Below, one piece after another: positions 11,478-21,936 of a stretch of 64,000 nt of DNA. Origin of the DNA: Chaetoderma sp. LZ-2023a (lineage: Eukaryota > Mollusca > Caudofoveata > Chaetodermatida > Chaetodermatidae); the NCBI GenBank assembly GCA_034401795.1, contig CM067367.1:78216079-78280078 (forward strand), in the 5' to 3' direction. The position numbers and the translations under genes were made by a program. The notes under the pieces are model-generated. The model did no database searches and had not been told where the DNA came from. It saw nothing but the letters and a program-made list of their open reading frames with translations. Position 1 is the first letter of the stretch, and the number at the start of each line of letters is the position of its first letter.

Positions 11478-11808
11478 GCACATCTCAGCTTTAAGGGGCA
11501 AGGCCTTAAAGTTTTACTGCATTTGTTCTGTGCAAGTCCAGAATGATTACGTCAGTTTATGCGACAAATTAACATTACGATTCGGGAAGAAAGATCTGCC
11601 TCACATCGTCAGAAAAGAATGCAAGCCTTTCGACAAGAGGGTAACTCATTAGAAGAATTTGCAGATATCATTCAGGAGCTCACTTTAGATGTCTACCCTG
11701 ATGCCTCAGAGAGTTTGGGCGAGACAATCGCCATTGATGCATTCCTACGGGGTGTTGAGCATAAACGAGCTGCTCTGATAGCTATGGATAAAGATCCGAC
11801 CCTATCGT
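11478..11808 (+). pseudogene. Gypsy gag fragment, frameshifted
   Basis: ALRGKALKFYC, then YVSLCDKLTLRFG, then after a frameshift near 11590 MQAFRQEGNSLEEFADIIQE and FLRGVEHKRAALIA. This matches the capsid-like core of Ty3/Gypsy Gag (L.G.A..Y...L, L..RF, Q..ESL.EFA..I..L, FL.G). The zinc-knuckle region is absent. The frame stops at a TGA and the protease begins seven bases on. The octamer GACCCTAT occurs on both sides of the junction, which points to a deletion between short repeats. Confidence 0.8.
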
Positions 11809-11814
11809 GACCCT

Positions 11815-13704
11815 ATGACACTAGTCATTCCCATTAAAGTAAATGGTGTTTCCGTTGATGCAGTGGTGGACACTGCGGCACAAGTGACAGTAATTGGCAA
11901 TTTCTTTGCAAATAAATTACCGTACCCTTTAAAGAAGTTGGAGTCTATTTCATTGAAAGGTGCAGGTAGAGACAATATTATCCCTGCGGAAAGTGTTGAG
12001 CCAGTCACAATTGCATTAGGCTCTATGATGTTCAACTGGCCAGTCCTTCTTGCCAATATTAATGATCCCATTATATTAGGCCTGGATTTCTTGAAGGCAC
12101 ACAAGGCCACCATTGATCTGACTAGACTGTGTCTGACAATTAATGGAGAACCGGTTCAAGCATCAATATTGAGAGCTCATGGGAAGGAAGCCCAAGTAGC
12201 TCGGGTAACATTGAGGCAGAAAGTGGTCGTTGGTCCTTTTGAGGCTGTGAAGACCACAGGCGTTCTGGATCGGGAGGTACAGAATGATGTTGTGCTCCAG
12301 CCCCTATCTAAACTGGAGGGTCTGGTAACACCTCATACAGTGGCCACTGCCAAAGATTCGCAGATTCCTATTTTGTTAAGGAACCTGTCGGCCCAATATA
12401 TTACTCTGGAACAAGACCACAACCTGGGTATTGTCACAGAAATTGAGGAGGTTTTAGACCCTAGAACAGAATTTCAACTTGCTGGTAACCCCATAAACCA
12501 GGACAGTTTACAGACTTCTACAGCCACTGAGGTGGACATCCCTGTGTTCTTACAGGATCTGTATGAGAGGTCGACATCGGGTTTATTGGAGACGCAGTCT
12601 GCGCAAGTTAAATCCATGTTAATCGAGTATCAGGATGCATTTGCAAAGGATGATCTTGATTTGGGTTTGTTCAAGGGGATAAGACATAAGGTTGACACAG
12701 GTAATGCACAGCCTGTTAGTTCTAAACTTAGACGAAGTCCTCTTGGTTTTGAGAATGAGGAAGAGAAACACCTTGCGGAAATGTTAGAGAAAGGTATCAT
12801 AGTTCCGTCAAAATCTGAGTGGTCGTCAGCCCCGGTATTAGTTCGGAAGAAAGATGGTACTGTGCGGTACTGCGTCGATTTTCAAGCTTTAAACAGTCTA
12901 ACTCGCAAAGACCTTTACCCCCTACCAAACATCGAGACATGTCTGGATGCACTTGGTGGTGCTAAGTTCATCAGCACACTTGATATGGCAGCCGGGTATT
13001 GGCAGGTCGAGGACCGCCACAAGCTCGCATTTATCACAAGATATGGGCTCTTTGAATTTGTCCGGATGCCATTTGGTACGTGCAACAGCCCGGCTACCTT
13101 TCAGAGGGTTGTCCAGCTGGTGTTGCAAGGTCTTAACTGGTGCGAGTGTCTTGCGTATTTAGATGACGTGGTAGTGACAGGGACTGACTTTGACAGTCAT
13201 ATGAACAACTTGAAAGCTGTCCTTTCCCGATTCCTGTCGCACAACCTTAAATTAAAACCTAAGAAGTGTAATTTGTTCCGTACAGAACTCTGTTTCTTAG
13301 GTAAGTTGGTGAGTGATAAGGGAATCGCTGTTAAGCCAAACAATATGGAAAGCGTCGCCAATTGGCCTGTTCCTAAGACCAGGAAAGAGCTGGAATCTTT
13401 CCTAGGGGTCATGAATTACCACCAAGAGCGCATACAGGGTTTTGCTGGTATTTTTGCTCCTCTCTCTGCACTTACCAGTTCCAAAGTAGAGTATGACTGG
13501 ACTCTAGAGCATCAGGTAGCTTTCGAAACACTTCAGGGTGCTATGGCCAACCCTGCAGTGTTAGGTTATCCGACACCGGATGGTACCTTCATACTAGATA
13601 CTGATGCTTCAGAGCCTGCTATTGGTGCAGAGTTATCCCAAATTCAGAATGGGAGAGGTGCTTATTGGTTTTGCGAGCCGAACGTTGACACCGGCCCAGC
13701 GTAA
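11815..13704 (+). CDS. pol: Gypsy pol: aspartic protease, reverse transcriptase, start of RNase H (partial)
   Basis: A 629-residue open stretch. Residues 5-45 hold a retropepsin-like active site, VDAVVDTAAQVTVI (DTA in place of the commoner DTG/DSG). From about residue 300 the reverse transcriptase follows: PVLVRKKDGTVRYCVDFQAL, YPLPNIETCLDALGGAKFIS, FEFVRMPFGTCNSPATFQR, and the catalytic CLAYLDDVVVTG. The connection domain has FLGVMNYHQERI. RNase H begins at FILDTDASEPAIGAELSQ, where the frame shifts near 13650; the rest lies in the next entry. It would copy element RNA into DNA in a particle. The natural start is lost with the gag-protease deletion, so the ATG at 11815 need not be genuine. 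It is unlikely to act as one protein. Confidence 0.9.
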   Translation: MTLVIPIKVNGVSVDAVVDTAAQVTVIGNFFANKLPYPLKKLESISLKGAGRDNIIPAESVEPVTIALGSMMFNWPVLLANINDPIILGLDFLKAHKATIDLTRLCLTINGEPVQASILRAHGKEAQVARVTLRQKVVVGPFEAVKTTGVLDREVQNDVVLQPLSKLEGLVTPHTVATAKDSQIPILLRNLSAQYITLEQDHNLGIVTEIEEVLDPRTEFQLAGNPINQDSLQTSTATEVDIPVFLQDLYERSTSGLLETQSAQVKSMLIEYQDAFAKDDLDLGLFKGIRHKVDTGNAQPVSSKLRRSPLGFENEEEKHLAEMLEKGIIVPSKSEWSSAPVLVRKKDGTVRYCVDFQALNSLTRKDLYPLPNIETCLDALGGAKFISTLDMAAGYWQVEDRHKLAFITRYGLFEFVRMPFGTCNSPATFQRVVQLVLQGLNWCECLAYLDDVVVTGTDFDSHMNNLKAVLSRFLSHNLKLKPKKCNLFRTELCFLGKLVSDKGIAVKPNNMESVANWPVPKTRKELESFLGVMNYHQERIQGFAGIFAPLSALTSSKVEYDWTLEHQVAFETLQGAMANPAVLGYPTPDGTFILDTDASEPAIGAELSQIQNGRGAYWFCEPNVDTGPA

Positions 13705-14810
13705 ATATTGTGTTACACGCCAAGAGTTGCTAGCCGTGGTAGCATTTACTAGGCAGTACCGTATGTACTTGCTAGGACGGTCATTTATTGTGCGGACTGA
13801 CCATCACAGTCTCACGTGGCTGCTCAGTTTCAAGCACATCGAAGGACAACTAGCTAGATGGCTAGAAGAACTGTCCCAATATAATATGACGATGCAGTAC
13901 AGGCCCGGTAAACAGCACTCTAATGCTGATGGTCTATCACGAGTTCCAAGTGATTCTTCACCTTGCCACTGTTATAAAGCTGGCCAATCTCTTAGTTCAT
14001 TACCATGTGGTGGGTGCAAATATTGTACCAAGCTTCAGCAGCAATGGTCTCAATTTGAACAAGATGTTGATGATGTAATTCCTTTGGCTTTTCAAACCAT
14101 AAGGGCCCTTCAACTGAGTAATAATGACCTATCAGACAGCGACACAGAGAGCAATGATCCAGATGGACTGCTGAATGGTGTCCTCCAAGCAGACCAGGTT
14201 ATCGGAAGGTCAAACTGGTTAGACACATTCTCTTCGGAAGATCTAAGGGAGCGTCAGTTGGAGGATCCTGATCTGAAGACAGTTGTATCATGGATTGAGC
14301 AGTTACACACACCTTCTGACGCGGAGCTATATTTAGCTAGTCCAGCTGTCAAGTTTTGGTGGCCTCATTGTGATCAATTGATTTTTGTCGATAGCATTTT
14401 GCACTATCTCTGGGTAGAAGCAAATACCACACGGAATCTGCTGGTAGTCCCAAAGTCTCTCCAGAAGCGGGTTTTGGAAAATTGTCATGATTCCAAGCTT
14501 GCCAGTCACATGGGTGAGCAGAAGACATTAGAGAGAGTGAAGGCTAAATATATCTGGCACAGATACTCTCGTGATGTGGTGGCGTATGTGAAATCCTGTC
14601 GGATTTGTAGCTGTAGCAAAAAAGCTTCCATCCGACCTAGAGCTGCTCTGGGCGAGTTCCATGCTGGTTTTCCCTTGGAACGGGTACATATGGACATTTT
14701 GGGCCCCTTTATCACATCTACACTGGGAAATAGATATGTGTTGATGATCATAGATCAGTTCACTAAATGGGTTGAGTGCTATGCGATCCCTGAACAAAGG
14801 GGCAGTACTG
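13650..14810 (+). pseudogene. pol: Gypsy pol: RNase H and integrase zinc/catalytic domains (frameshifted continuation)
   Basis: This continues pol in another frame. RNase H resumes at FASRTLTPAQRKYCVTRQEL and DHHSLTWLLSFKHIEGQLAR, ending near KQHSNADGLSR, the usual end of Gypsy RNase H. A cysteine-rich stretch (CHCYKAGQ, CGGCKYC) follows. The integrase zinc finger has H and C ligands in HDSKLASHMGEQKTLERV and CRICSCSKK. The catalytic domain begins ERVHMDILGPF (first Asp) and continues IIDQFTKWVECYAIPEQ. A second frameshift lies near 14800; after it the open frame to 14887 is out of phase. Integrase inserts the cDNA into the genome. Confidence 0.88.
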
Positions 14811-15431
14811 GTAGCCAAAACGTATGTGGAGCGTTTAGTCACCACATTTGGCTGTTCATATTTCTTACACACCGACCAGGGTCGTAACTTTGAGAGCAGC
14901 CTATTTAAGGAACTGTGCCATTTACTGGAGATTTCAAAATCACGCACCACAGCTTATAGACCATGTTCAAATGGACAGATTGAACGTATAAACCATACTG
15001 TCTTGCAGTGTATACGGTGTTACCTGCAAGAGCATGACAGACAGAAAGATTGGGGAAAGTGTATTCCTTTCATCGCTGGAGCTATACGATCTACTGTAAG
15101 CCGACAGACGGGGTATACTCCCAACATAATGATGCTTGGTCCAGAAGTGCTACAGCCTATTGACATAATGTGCAAATGTCCTGTGTCTGCGACTACAGAG
15201 GATGACCCTTCAGATGCCAGTGACTTCGTCCAACAGTTACAGCAAACGTTGCATGAAACTCATGAGATAGCACAGGATAACCTTAAAATGGCTCAGAAGC
15301 GCCAGAAAAAAGAGTATGATCTACGTTTGCAAGAGCGTGCCTATCATGTTGGTGATGTAGTTTATCTTGCTAATTCTGCAACTAAAATAGGTCAGTCTAG
15401 TAAACTACAACCTCCCTGGACTGGTCCATGA
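14772..15431 (+). pseudogene. pol: Gypsy pol: integrase catalytic core, C-terminal half
   Basis: In frame, KGAVLVAKTYVERLVTTFGC leads to LHTDQGRNFESSLF, which carries the second catalytic Asp, and then TAYRPCSNGQIERINHTVLQ, which carries the catalytic Glu. Later VGDVVYLANSATKIGQSSKL matches the C-terminal Gypsy integrase motif (GD.V.L). The frame ends after LQPPWTGP. Further on, in other frames, DNGRRLSDDNRVSIFEED reads as more of the tail. Together with the previous entries it supplies the complete D, D, E triad, but spread over three frames. Confidence 0.88.
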
Positions 15432-15551
15432 TAATGGCCGTAGGTTATCTGATGATAACCGTGTTTCCATTTTTGAAGAGGATTTGGATGAAACCATTCC
15501 ATATGGTATTGATCCATCCTCATCAATTCTGCATAATGATCTAGATGCTGT

Positions 15552-15854
15552 TTGACAGATGACCTGGATATCGACTCTGTTTTACCCGTCCCACAAACAC
15601 AGCATCACTCTCCTAGGCGCATGAGGTGTCAGGTCCGAGGAGAAACGCATAACACTTCCCCTAGGCGCATGAAGTGTCAGGTCCGAGGGGAACCGCATCA
15701 CACTTTTTCCCCTAGGCGCATGAGGTGTCAGGTCCGAGGGGAAATACATCACACATCTCCTAGAGATGACCAACTCCAAACTCACACCACTCAGAGTCGA
15801 ACAGGAAGGCAGTGCCGTCTTCCCAACAGGTTCCTAGATTATGAAATGTATTAG
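15552..15854 (+). pseudogene. Gypsy pol C-terminal tail with tandem peptide repeat
   Basis: The tail starts DDLDIDSVLPVPQTQHHSP and holds three copies of a peptide around PRRMRCQVRGE, about 16 residues each (48-54 bp at 15612-15755). It ends RLPNRFLDYEMY, a common kind of ending for Gypsy pol. A frameshift or stop separates it from the integrase frame. The inverted family member keeps the same tandem motif at about 35995-36155, so this repeat is a family feature. Confidence 0.75.
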
Positions 15855-16689
15855 AATGATCTTTAAGCATTCGTGAATTAGACTATGTAAGTCTTCATGG
15901 ACCATACTTGTCCACCTGCATAAATGTTCCTCTGGTTTCGTCTTATATCGGATTCATTTGGTCATGGTATTGTTGCGGACTGCAGTTAGCTTTTCGGTCG
16001 TAGTACAGTACTACAATAGTAATGTGATAATGTACAATGGTAACTGTACTTCAACATTAAAAGAATTAAAAGAATTACTGTAATCCAGATGATATGAAAT
16101 TATGACTTCAAATTTTAACATTCTGCATGATACTGAAGACATTCACCTTGTCCGGAAAACATTTATAATCATTGGTTTATGTTCCGTTTCCATCTTAGCT
16201 TTAGTTTCAGCAATAGCAAAATCGTGATGTTCTATTCTTTGTAAGTTTTTGGGAAACTAAATTAGTTGGACACATAAGCACATAGTGGCTTTTTTCCAGC
16301 AATAATACTCCTTGAGATACCAAAAACCAACAGGGGTCCATCGCTGTATGACTCACAGAACGCGTTATTATAATTACGTGTTTTTTCAAATGACGCGTGA
16401 ATAATTGCGCGTAGTAATGCGTGGGTATATTTACGCATTTCTTGATCACACATTACAAATATGTGTTGTCAAATGATATGTAAATTGTTACGCATTAATC
16501 ATATGCATTGTATTGTTAACTGTATTTATTGTCCGTCATGACATGTGGTCATAATAATGCTCTCTGTTTATGTGTATATGGATTAAATCCATGTACACGC
16601 TTTTATAAGTATATGCATCATATGTTATGATGCAAACTCATCAAATGTATAGTAAAATTCGGTTTAGGTTAGCTATTTAATGCCAGTTC

Positions 16690-16835
16690 TACATTTGTCA
16701 GCTCAGATATTTTATAGGGTAGCTCAAATATATTATATATATAGTTTTATTAGGTCAGCACAGATATTTTATAGGATAGCCCAGGTATATTAATTCTACA
16801 TAGGTCAGTTCAGATATTTTATATTAGGCCAACAT
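16690..16835. repeat. Diverged tandem repeat in the Gypsy 3' region
   Basis: GTCAGCTCAGATATTTTATA, GTCAGCACAGATATTTTATA and GTCAGTTCAGATATTTTATA occur in succession, followed by TAGCYCA-type sequence. The inverted copy is at about 35030-35165. Confidence 0.85.
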
Positions 16836-17683
16836 ATTATATACTGCCATACCTAGGTAGTTCATTTATTAAACGTGTAGCAATTACATGTTAAAATGAT
16901 GCATTATTACTCTATAATGCATAACTCATGCATATTTATAATGTGCATTACTCTATAATGCAGAAGTCTTGCATATGACAGCATATTTATAATATGCATT
17001 TAGCAAAGACTGCATAAATCGTACAGATGCATTTCTTGCGCTTACCATTTCATAATGCGCGAAGTAATTGGCGCGGTAGTCATAGCGCAAATTCATGTTT
17101 CTTTCTTCTGCTGTATTATCCGTTCAGTTTTAGCTTCATTCAGATATCCTTATTGTGATAGGGATAGTGGTTTTCCGGATTTCCTAAATTTGTGGATTCA
17201 GATCCGTTTCAATTATATAAGAGGTATCATAAAAGTTAAGGTTAAAAATGTTCACTAAATTAAAAAATATGCAATATTCATAGGTTTTCCTCGAATCTCA
17301 CATATGTTAATTTCAGATAACACTTCCACTAAATTCATGTGAGATTATTTTTATTACTTCTTTATCAATTCGGCAATTCTGTCAGTTTTCTGCTGTGGTG
17401 GAAAACCAATGTCCTTAATTTTAGTTAGGATGCTATGCTATTTTAAAATCTGTAACGATGGCCCTCGCCCGGCAGCTGTTGATCTATCCATCTGTTTTAT
17501 TATTAACAGCTCATTCTTCTTTCTGGATGGATCAACACCTATGGGAAAATTTTTTTTTAATCGGTACATTCAAATTCTACCTTTAGCAGTTGAGCGTCAA
17601 TGCCTGTGTTTTTTTTATGGTGTGTAAATTTTTAAGGATTAGATTTTTAGATAAAATTTTTAATTAAATAACCATGTTTTTAT

Positions 17684-17696
17684 AAACGGGGGAGAG
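17684..17696 (+). promoter_or_regulatory. Polypurine tract of the Gypsy element
   Basis: AAACGGGGGAGAG directly precedes the LTR start TGTGGTGC. It would prime plus-strand DNA synthesis. The inverted element has the complementary run CTCTCCCCC at 29144-29152. Confidence 0.85.
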
Positions 17697-17891
17697 TGTG
17701 GTGCTGGCGGTATCCCGCAATTCCGTAGTTAGTGTTTCGCGGCTGCCGGGCTAGCTGATTCCCGCCATTTCTACGGACGCCCGGCAGTCGTACCTTGGAA
17801 TCCGAACTGAGCTTATCTGCCGCCGGTTCCACGGGCCGATTCGAGACCTCTGTTGGGTGAGTAACCTTTTATACGTAGCTAAGTTACTACA
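17697..17891 (+). repeat. Gypsy 3' LTR (195 bp)
   Basis: Starts TGTGGTGCTGGCGG and ends GTTACTACA, giving the TG...CA ends of LTRs. It matches the two inverted LTRs at 28966-29143 and 37542-37736. No matching 5' LTR of this copy lies in the window. Confidence 0.93.
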
Positions 17892-18686
17892 GTACGTATA
17901 ATAACTACATTTATTTATTGAATTTATGCAAAATACACTAGTGTGAATCCACTTATAACTCTAACAGCTAATTAATGGGCCGAATTTGCACCGGGGCGAA
18001 TGCGCTTGACCACGTTGTTTTCAGCCTCCAGTTGCGTAAATATTATTTGATTTTCTAATTCTGCCGCATAAATATCTTGATATGATTCCATATCAAGCTG
18101 TCACTAAGAAGTTCACACATAAGAACACCATAAAACATGCAGGTATGAGGAGGAAAATTTTTAGCGCAGCATTCATAATCACAGAGCTGTCAGACTCGAG
18201 AGATTTGTTTATGTGCTTTGACATTTGACATTACCCATAATTCTTTGCGACACCTTAACTCCGAGATAGCTTATTCTGTCACTGTGCCACTGTCTTGTGT
18301 GTCATATGTAATATGTTAATGTATAAAAGTTTTGTAATGTGTGTAAGGAGTCCATCGCTCAATAGGCCATGGACTGCATGTTTAGATTCTATTTACATAT
18401 ATAGAAAACCCATGAAATAAAGCAACTTTGAACTTTATGATGATGATGATAAACCGAACTGTCGAAAACAGGTGTCTTGGCAAATAATCACGTCTGATTG
18501 TGTATTTAGCTTCACTAACCAGATGGTATATAATCGGCGTCACTTTCTGAGTTGTAATCTTCATCGTCAGACATAATGTTAACTCTGGTTGGCTTTCTTA
18601 TCTTCCTGTTTATAATTTTACGATGGTAGAGTTACTTCTTCTTGTTCAGTTCAGTTCATGTAGATCCCGTCCTCTGACAATGAATT
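17892..18686. other. Gene-free spacer, possible LINE 3' tail
   Basis: No gene seen. At 18290-18450 the sequence ends CCCATGAAATAAAGCAACTT, then TGAACTTTATGATGATGATG, which looks like the 3' end of a non-LTR element with an AATAAA signal and a short microsatellite tail. This is a weak call. Confidence 0.4.
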
Positions 18687-18787
18687 CCAGTCAACTCGGC
18701 CCAATTTCAACTCGGCCCGGTGAAAAAAGTCAACTCGGCCCAAAAATTAAGTCAACTCGGCCTAAGTTAATAAGTCAACTCGGCCTA
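18687..18787 (+). repeat. Left inverted end of the MULE: five CAACTCGGCC motifs
   Basis: CAACTCGGCC occurs five times, mostly as AAGTCAACTCGGCCYAA with AT-rich spacers. The mirror copy is at 27560-27675. Such repeated motifs near transposon ends commonly serve as transposase binding sites; that role is inference here. Confidence 0.85.
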
Positions 18788-19027
18788 ATTTTTTTACTTT
18801 AAGATCGTCTCCTCCGAAAACGCTGCACGGTTTGATCTCAAATAGGGAACATTTGTTCAGGGACGTACATGTACCACCATTAAAGTTTGTTCAAGAGAAG
18901 TTGATATGCTAAAAAATCTGGCCGCCATCAACCATCTTTAGGTAATAGAGATCTGATTTTGTTCAAACAACGCTGATGGGCCAATAGGCCAGACGCTTGG
19001 TCCCCGATGCATCGCCGCTAGCGGCTA

Positions 19028-19083
<56 letters not shown>

Positions 19084-19125
19084 GATTATGATGCAACACG
19101 GCAGTATTGTAAACCTGTGACTTAT
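19028..19125 (+). repeat. ATT microsatellite plus duplicated MULE exon start
   Basis: About 18 ATT units (19028-19084) are followed by GATTATGATGCAACACGGCA GTATTGTAAAC, nearly identical to the start of the third MULE exon at 23016-23046, which is also preceded by ATT repeats. It is a displaced copy of that intron-exon junction, upstream of the gene and without coding continuation. Confidence 0.8.
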
Positions 19126-20149
19126 GTTATTTTGTCATTGTATATACACCCGCACCCACCCTCATCCAACATTCCTTGTATACACTGTATACACAGCATG
19201 CATTGTGCAGATGTGAAAACTAATATTTTCACGAAGTGATTGATCAGACACGCGACCACGTGGACATAGCGAACATTATTGTTGTTGGAATCACATACGC
19301 TTAACGGCGGTAGCACTTTGACTACTGTTATCTGGAAGTTTTCTTATGAACAATTACCCCTCGTTGAACGATGCTACGTGTATGGTCATTACGTAGGTAA
19401 GTCAGTCTTATAAAAAAATAATTAATATTAATAATATTAGTATTATTGTCAAATGTATTCTGAAGACAGTTGTTAACCCTTCTGCGATTAGTGAGTAATA
19501 ATTTTAATAATTTACAACTTTATCGGCCTTTGATAGACGCCGAAACCAAGCTGATATCTACTCAAGAAAAACATGTATGGAATCCTTTATGTATGTAAAC
19601 ATATATATATATCGTGGAAAATAATTCATGTCAAATGATTTGAAATTCAATCTATCAAAATAATTTGTGTAATTTTGACGATAATCAATTAGTTTATTCA
19701 TTATATAGTTTTTGTATACGATTAGTGCAGACAGTAATAGGCCCTATGGCCATGTTTTGTATTGAATGCAAAAAGCCAGTTACAAATCGGCAACAAGGGC
19801 TTCTCTGTGAACCATGTGGTATGTGGCAACATCGAGTTTGCAACACGAATATTACGCAAGTAGCATATAGAACCGCCGTACGTAACGGGACGTCCATAGA
19901 GTGGCAGTGTCAAAAGTGTCGTGATAGGGAGACAGATGATATAGGCCTATATGATGTAGATACTGATGTGGATGACGTTTTTGAGTCAGATTCCGAGATA
20001 AATCGACTAGCCGACATGCGCCAGATGGTAGCGAACATGGATAATGCAGATGTGACTTATAGTTCTAGTGAAGGTGAAAGGGTTTATGATAGCATTGTTA
20101 CAACTGATAACTTGACGTTTCGACCTGTATTGTGTAGCACGGCATTAAG

Positions 20150-20456
20150 TTCTTCACCAGGATCACCATCTTCCCTATCGTCATCGTTTCTATCGTCACC
20201 ACCTTCATCACCACCTACACCTGTCCTGTTGTCTTCAGCTCCTACATCACCATCATCATCGCCTGGATCACCAGCATCGCCATCACCACCTGCATCGCCA
20301 TCACCGCCTGGATCACCAGCATCGTCATGACTACCTGAATCAGCATCACCGCCTGGGTCACCAGCATCGCCATCGCCACCTGCATCGCCATCAACGCCTG
20401 GATCACCAGCATCACCATCACCACCTGCATCACCATCACCGCCTGGATCACCGACT
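20150..20456 (+). repeat. Ser-Pro coding minisatellite in MULE exon 1
   Basis: Repeated TCACCAGCATCGCCATCACC-like units encode SPGSPASPSPPASP. It is a flexible linker between the PHD and FLYWCH fingers. The TGA at about 20328 lies inside it. Confidence 0.88.
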
Positions 20457-20838
20457 AATACGACTGTGACATTTTATCTGGAAAGTCAAATTGTGACACC
20501 ATCCAGACTGGAAGAAGACACATTAGAGGATCCAGTTCCAGTTAATGTAGAATCTTCCGACCCGCCTATCACACAATACGAGATTGTTGGCGGCGGCACT
20601 CAACGACGAGCGAGAATGCTCACAGATACGGCAGGCTATAGTTTTACGCTGAAGCGCGAAGGAAAGCGAGTGACAACATGGAGGTGCAGTGTGTGATCAA
20701 AATCTCTGTGGTGTCGGGCTACAGTCACTCAGAAAGGCGACACATTTACCACTGGTATGTTCATTATCATCATTATCAAAATAGTAATTATTGCCATTAT
20801 TATACCACTATCGTCATCGTTGTCCCCGTCTATTTTGT

Positions 20839-20945
20839 CAAGAAGGTGTTTTTTTAATTTTACCATCGGAATGACTGAGTCGATAACCGATCGAGACATT
20901 CATTTCAGTGGTAAAATTAAAAAAGTCCTCTTCGCGTGCAAAACT
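20839..20945. repeat. Palindrome family A, copy in MULE intron 1
   Basis: Arms AATTTTACCATCGGAATGAC and TTCATTTCAGTGGTAAAATT, outer ends AAGAAGGTGTT and AAAAGTCCTCTT, right flank GCAAAACTGCAAATGG. Confidence 0.85.
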
Positions 20946-21212
20946 GCAAATGGAGATTTAATAAGCAAATATTTAAAAATCCTAGGTTATTGTGATGTCG
21001 GTGGTGGTGAACTGAAATGAATCATTAAATGTATGAATTGAGTTTAGTTATGTCCAGCCCATCTCTACCTATGGCAACACCAGTGTCCAGTCAAAATTAG
21101 TTTCAACAATTAGGCTTAATTGATTTATAAGTCGAACTTTCTGTTTAGCTGGCACGGCACAAGAGTTCGACTTATAGATCAACCCTTACGTCCCTTAGTT
21201 TACAACCTATTA

Positions 21213-21526
21213 CAGATGCATATTCACAGCAAAATTTGTATACTTTTAGAGGCTTAATGTGTTGGTCTAGGCATACTGAATCGAAAGAAATCTTAACATA
21301 TAATGATTTCATTACGTACTAATTAATATAATTTTTTTAATTGTCAAATTGAATTAGAGGCACGTGCCTCTAATTCAATTTGACAATTAAAATAATTATA
21401 TTAATTAGTACGTAATGAAATTATCTTATGTTAAGATTTATTTCTTTTCCTTACACACAGACCCACAAATTAATTCTCTAAAAGTAGACGATTTAAATTA
21501 TTTTATGCTGTGAATATGCATCTTTA
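21213..21526. repeat. Long palindrome (foldback) of about 314 bp
   Basis: Near-perfect inverted repeat centred on GGCACGTGCC at about 21363. Inner arms include CATTACGTACTAATTAATAT and AATTGTCAAATTGAATTAGA with their complements. Outer arms (GATGCATATTCACAGC and GCTGTGAATATGCATC; TACTTTTAGAGG and CTCTAAAAGTAG) match with small indels. A single right arm recurs in intron 4 at about 23565-23670. Confidence 0.92.
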
Positions 21527-21900
21527 ATATATAGTGCGTGAGTCCGTGTACATTTGTGTATTGGTGTGTGAATGCGTGTATATTCAAGATTCAAGATTAA
21601 CCATTTCATTGTCTGTCCGCACATGCCATACATATACTGTATATATAAATTAAAACAATTGATTAATCAGCGCCATTCAACGCGGCTTGAATCAAACAGC
21701 TTATATAAAAACAATTTCCCGTTTCACTATCACCGCACCTAAACCACCATCACGTATACCACCACCACCACATAAACACCCACAACATCATCCTTATTAC
21801 TTCGCCATCGTTATCATCATCATCATCATCATCATCAAAACCATCATCATTATTATAAACAACATTGTTGCCGTCGCCATCGTTAGCAACATCATCATCA

Positions 21901-21936
<36 letters not shown>

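Larger units (their letters stand above)
15855..17696 (+). other. Long non-coding 3' region of the Gypsy element
   Basis: No open frame of substance. The stretch from about 16090 on is matched, inverted, in the second family member (29144-29822 and 34838-35760), so it belongs to the element. It holds a diverged tandem repeat at 16690-16835 (GTCAGCACAGATATTTTATA units), ATTATAGAGTAATGCA-type repeats near 16900-16990, and ends in the polypurine tract. An env-like gene is not visible. Confidence 0.8.
11450..17891 (+). mobile_element. Ty3/Gypsy LTR retrotransposon, 5'-truncated and decayed
   Basis: The order gag, protease, reverse transcriptase, RNase H, integrase and 3' LTR on the plus strand is the Ty3/Gypsy order. 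No 5' LTR, primer site or gag start is found before 11450, so the left end is missing. The coding part needs several frames. An unusually long non-coding stretch (about 1.84 kb) separates the last reading frame from the LTR. A second member of the family lies inverted at 28966-37736. Confidence 0.92.

Noticed and set aside
11802..12113. Antisense frame of 103 residues opposite the Gypsy protease
   Set aside because: Shadow of the protease coding strand; no motifs.
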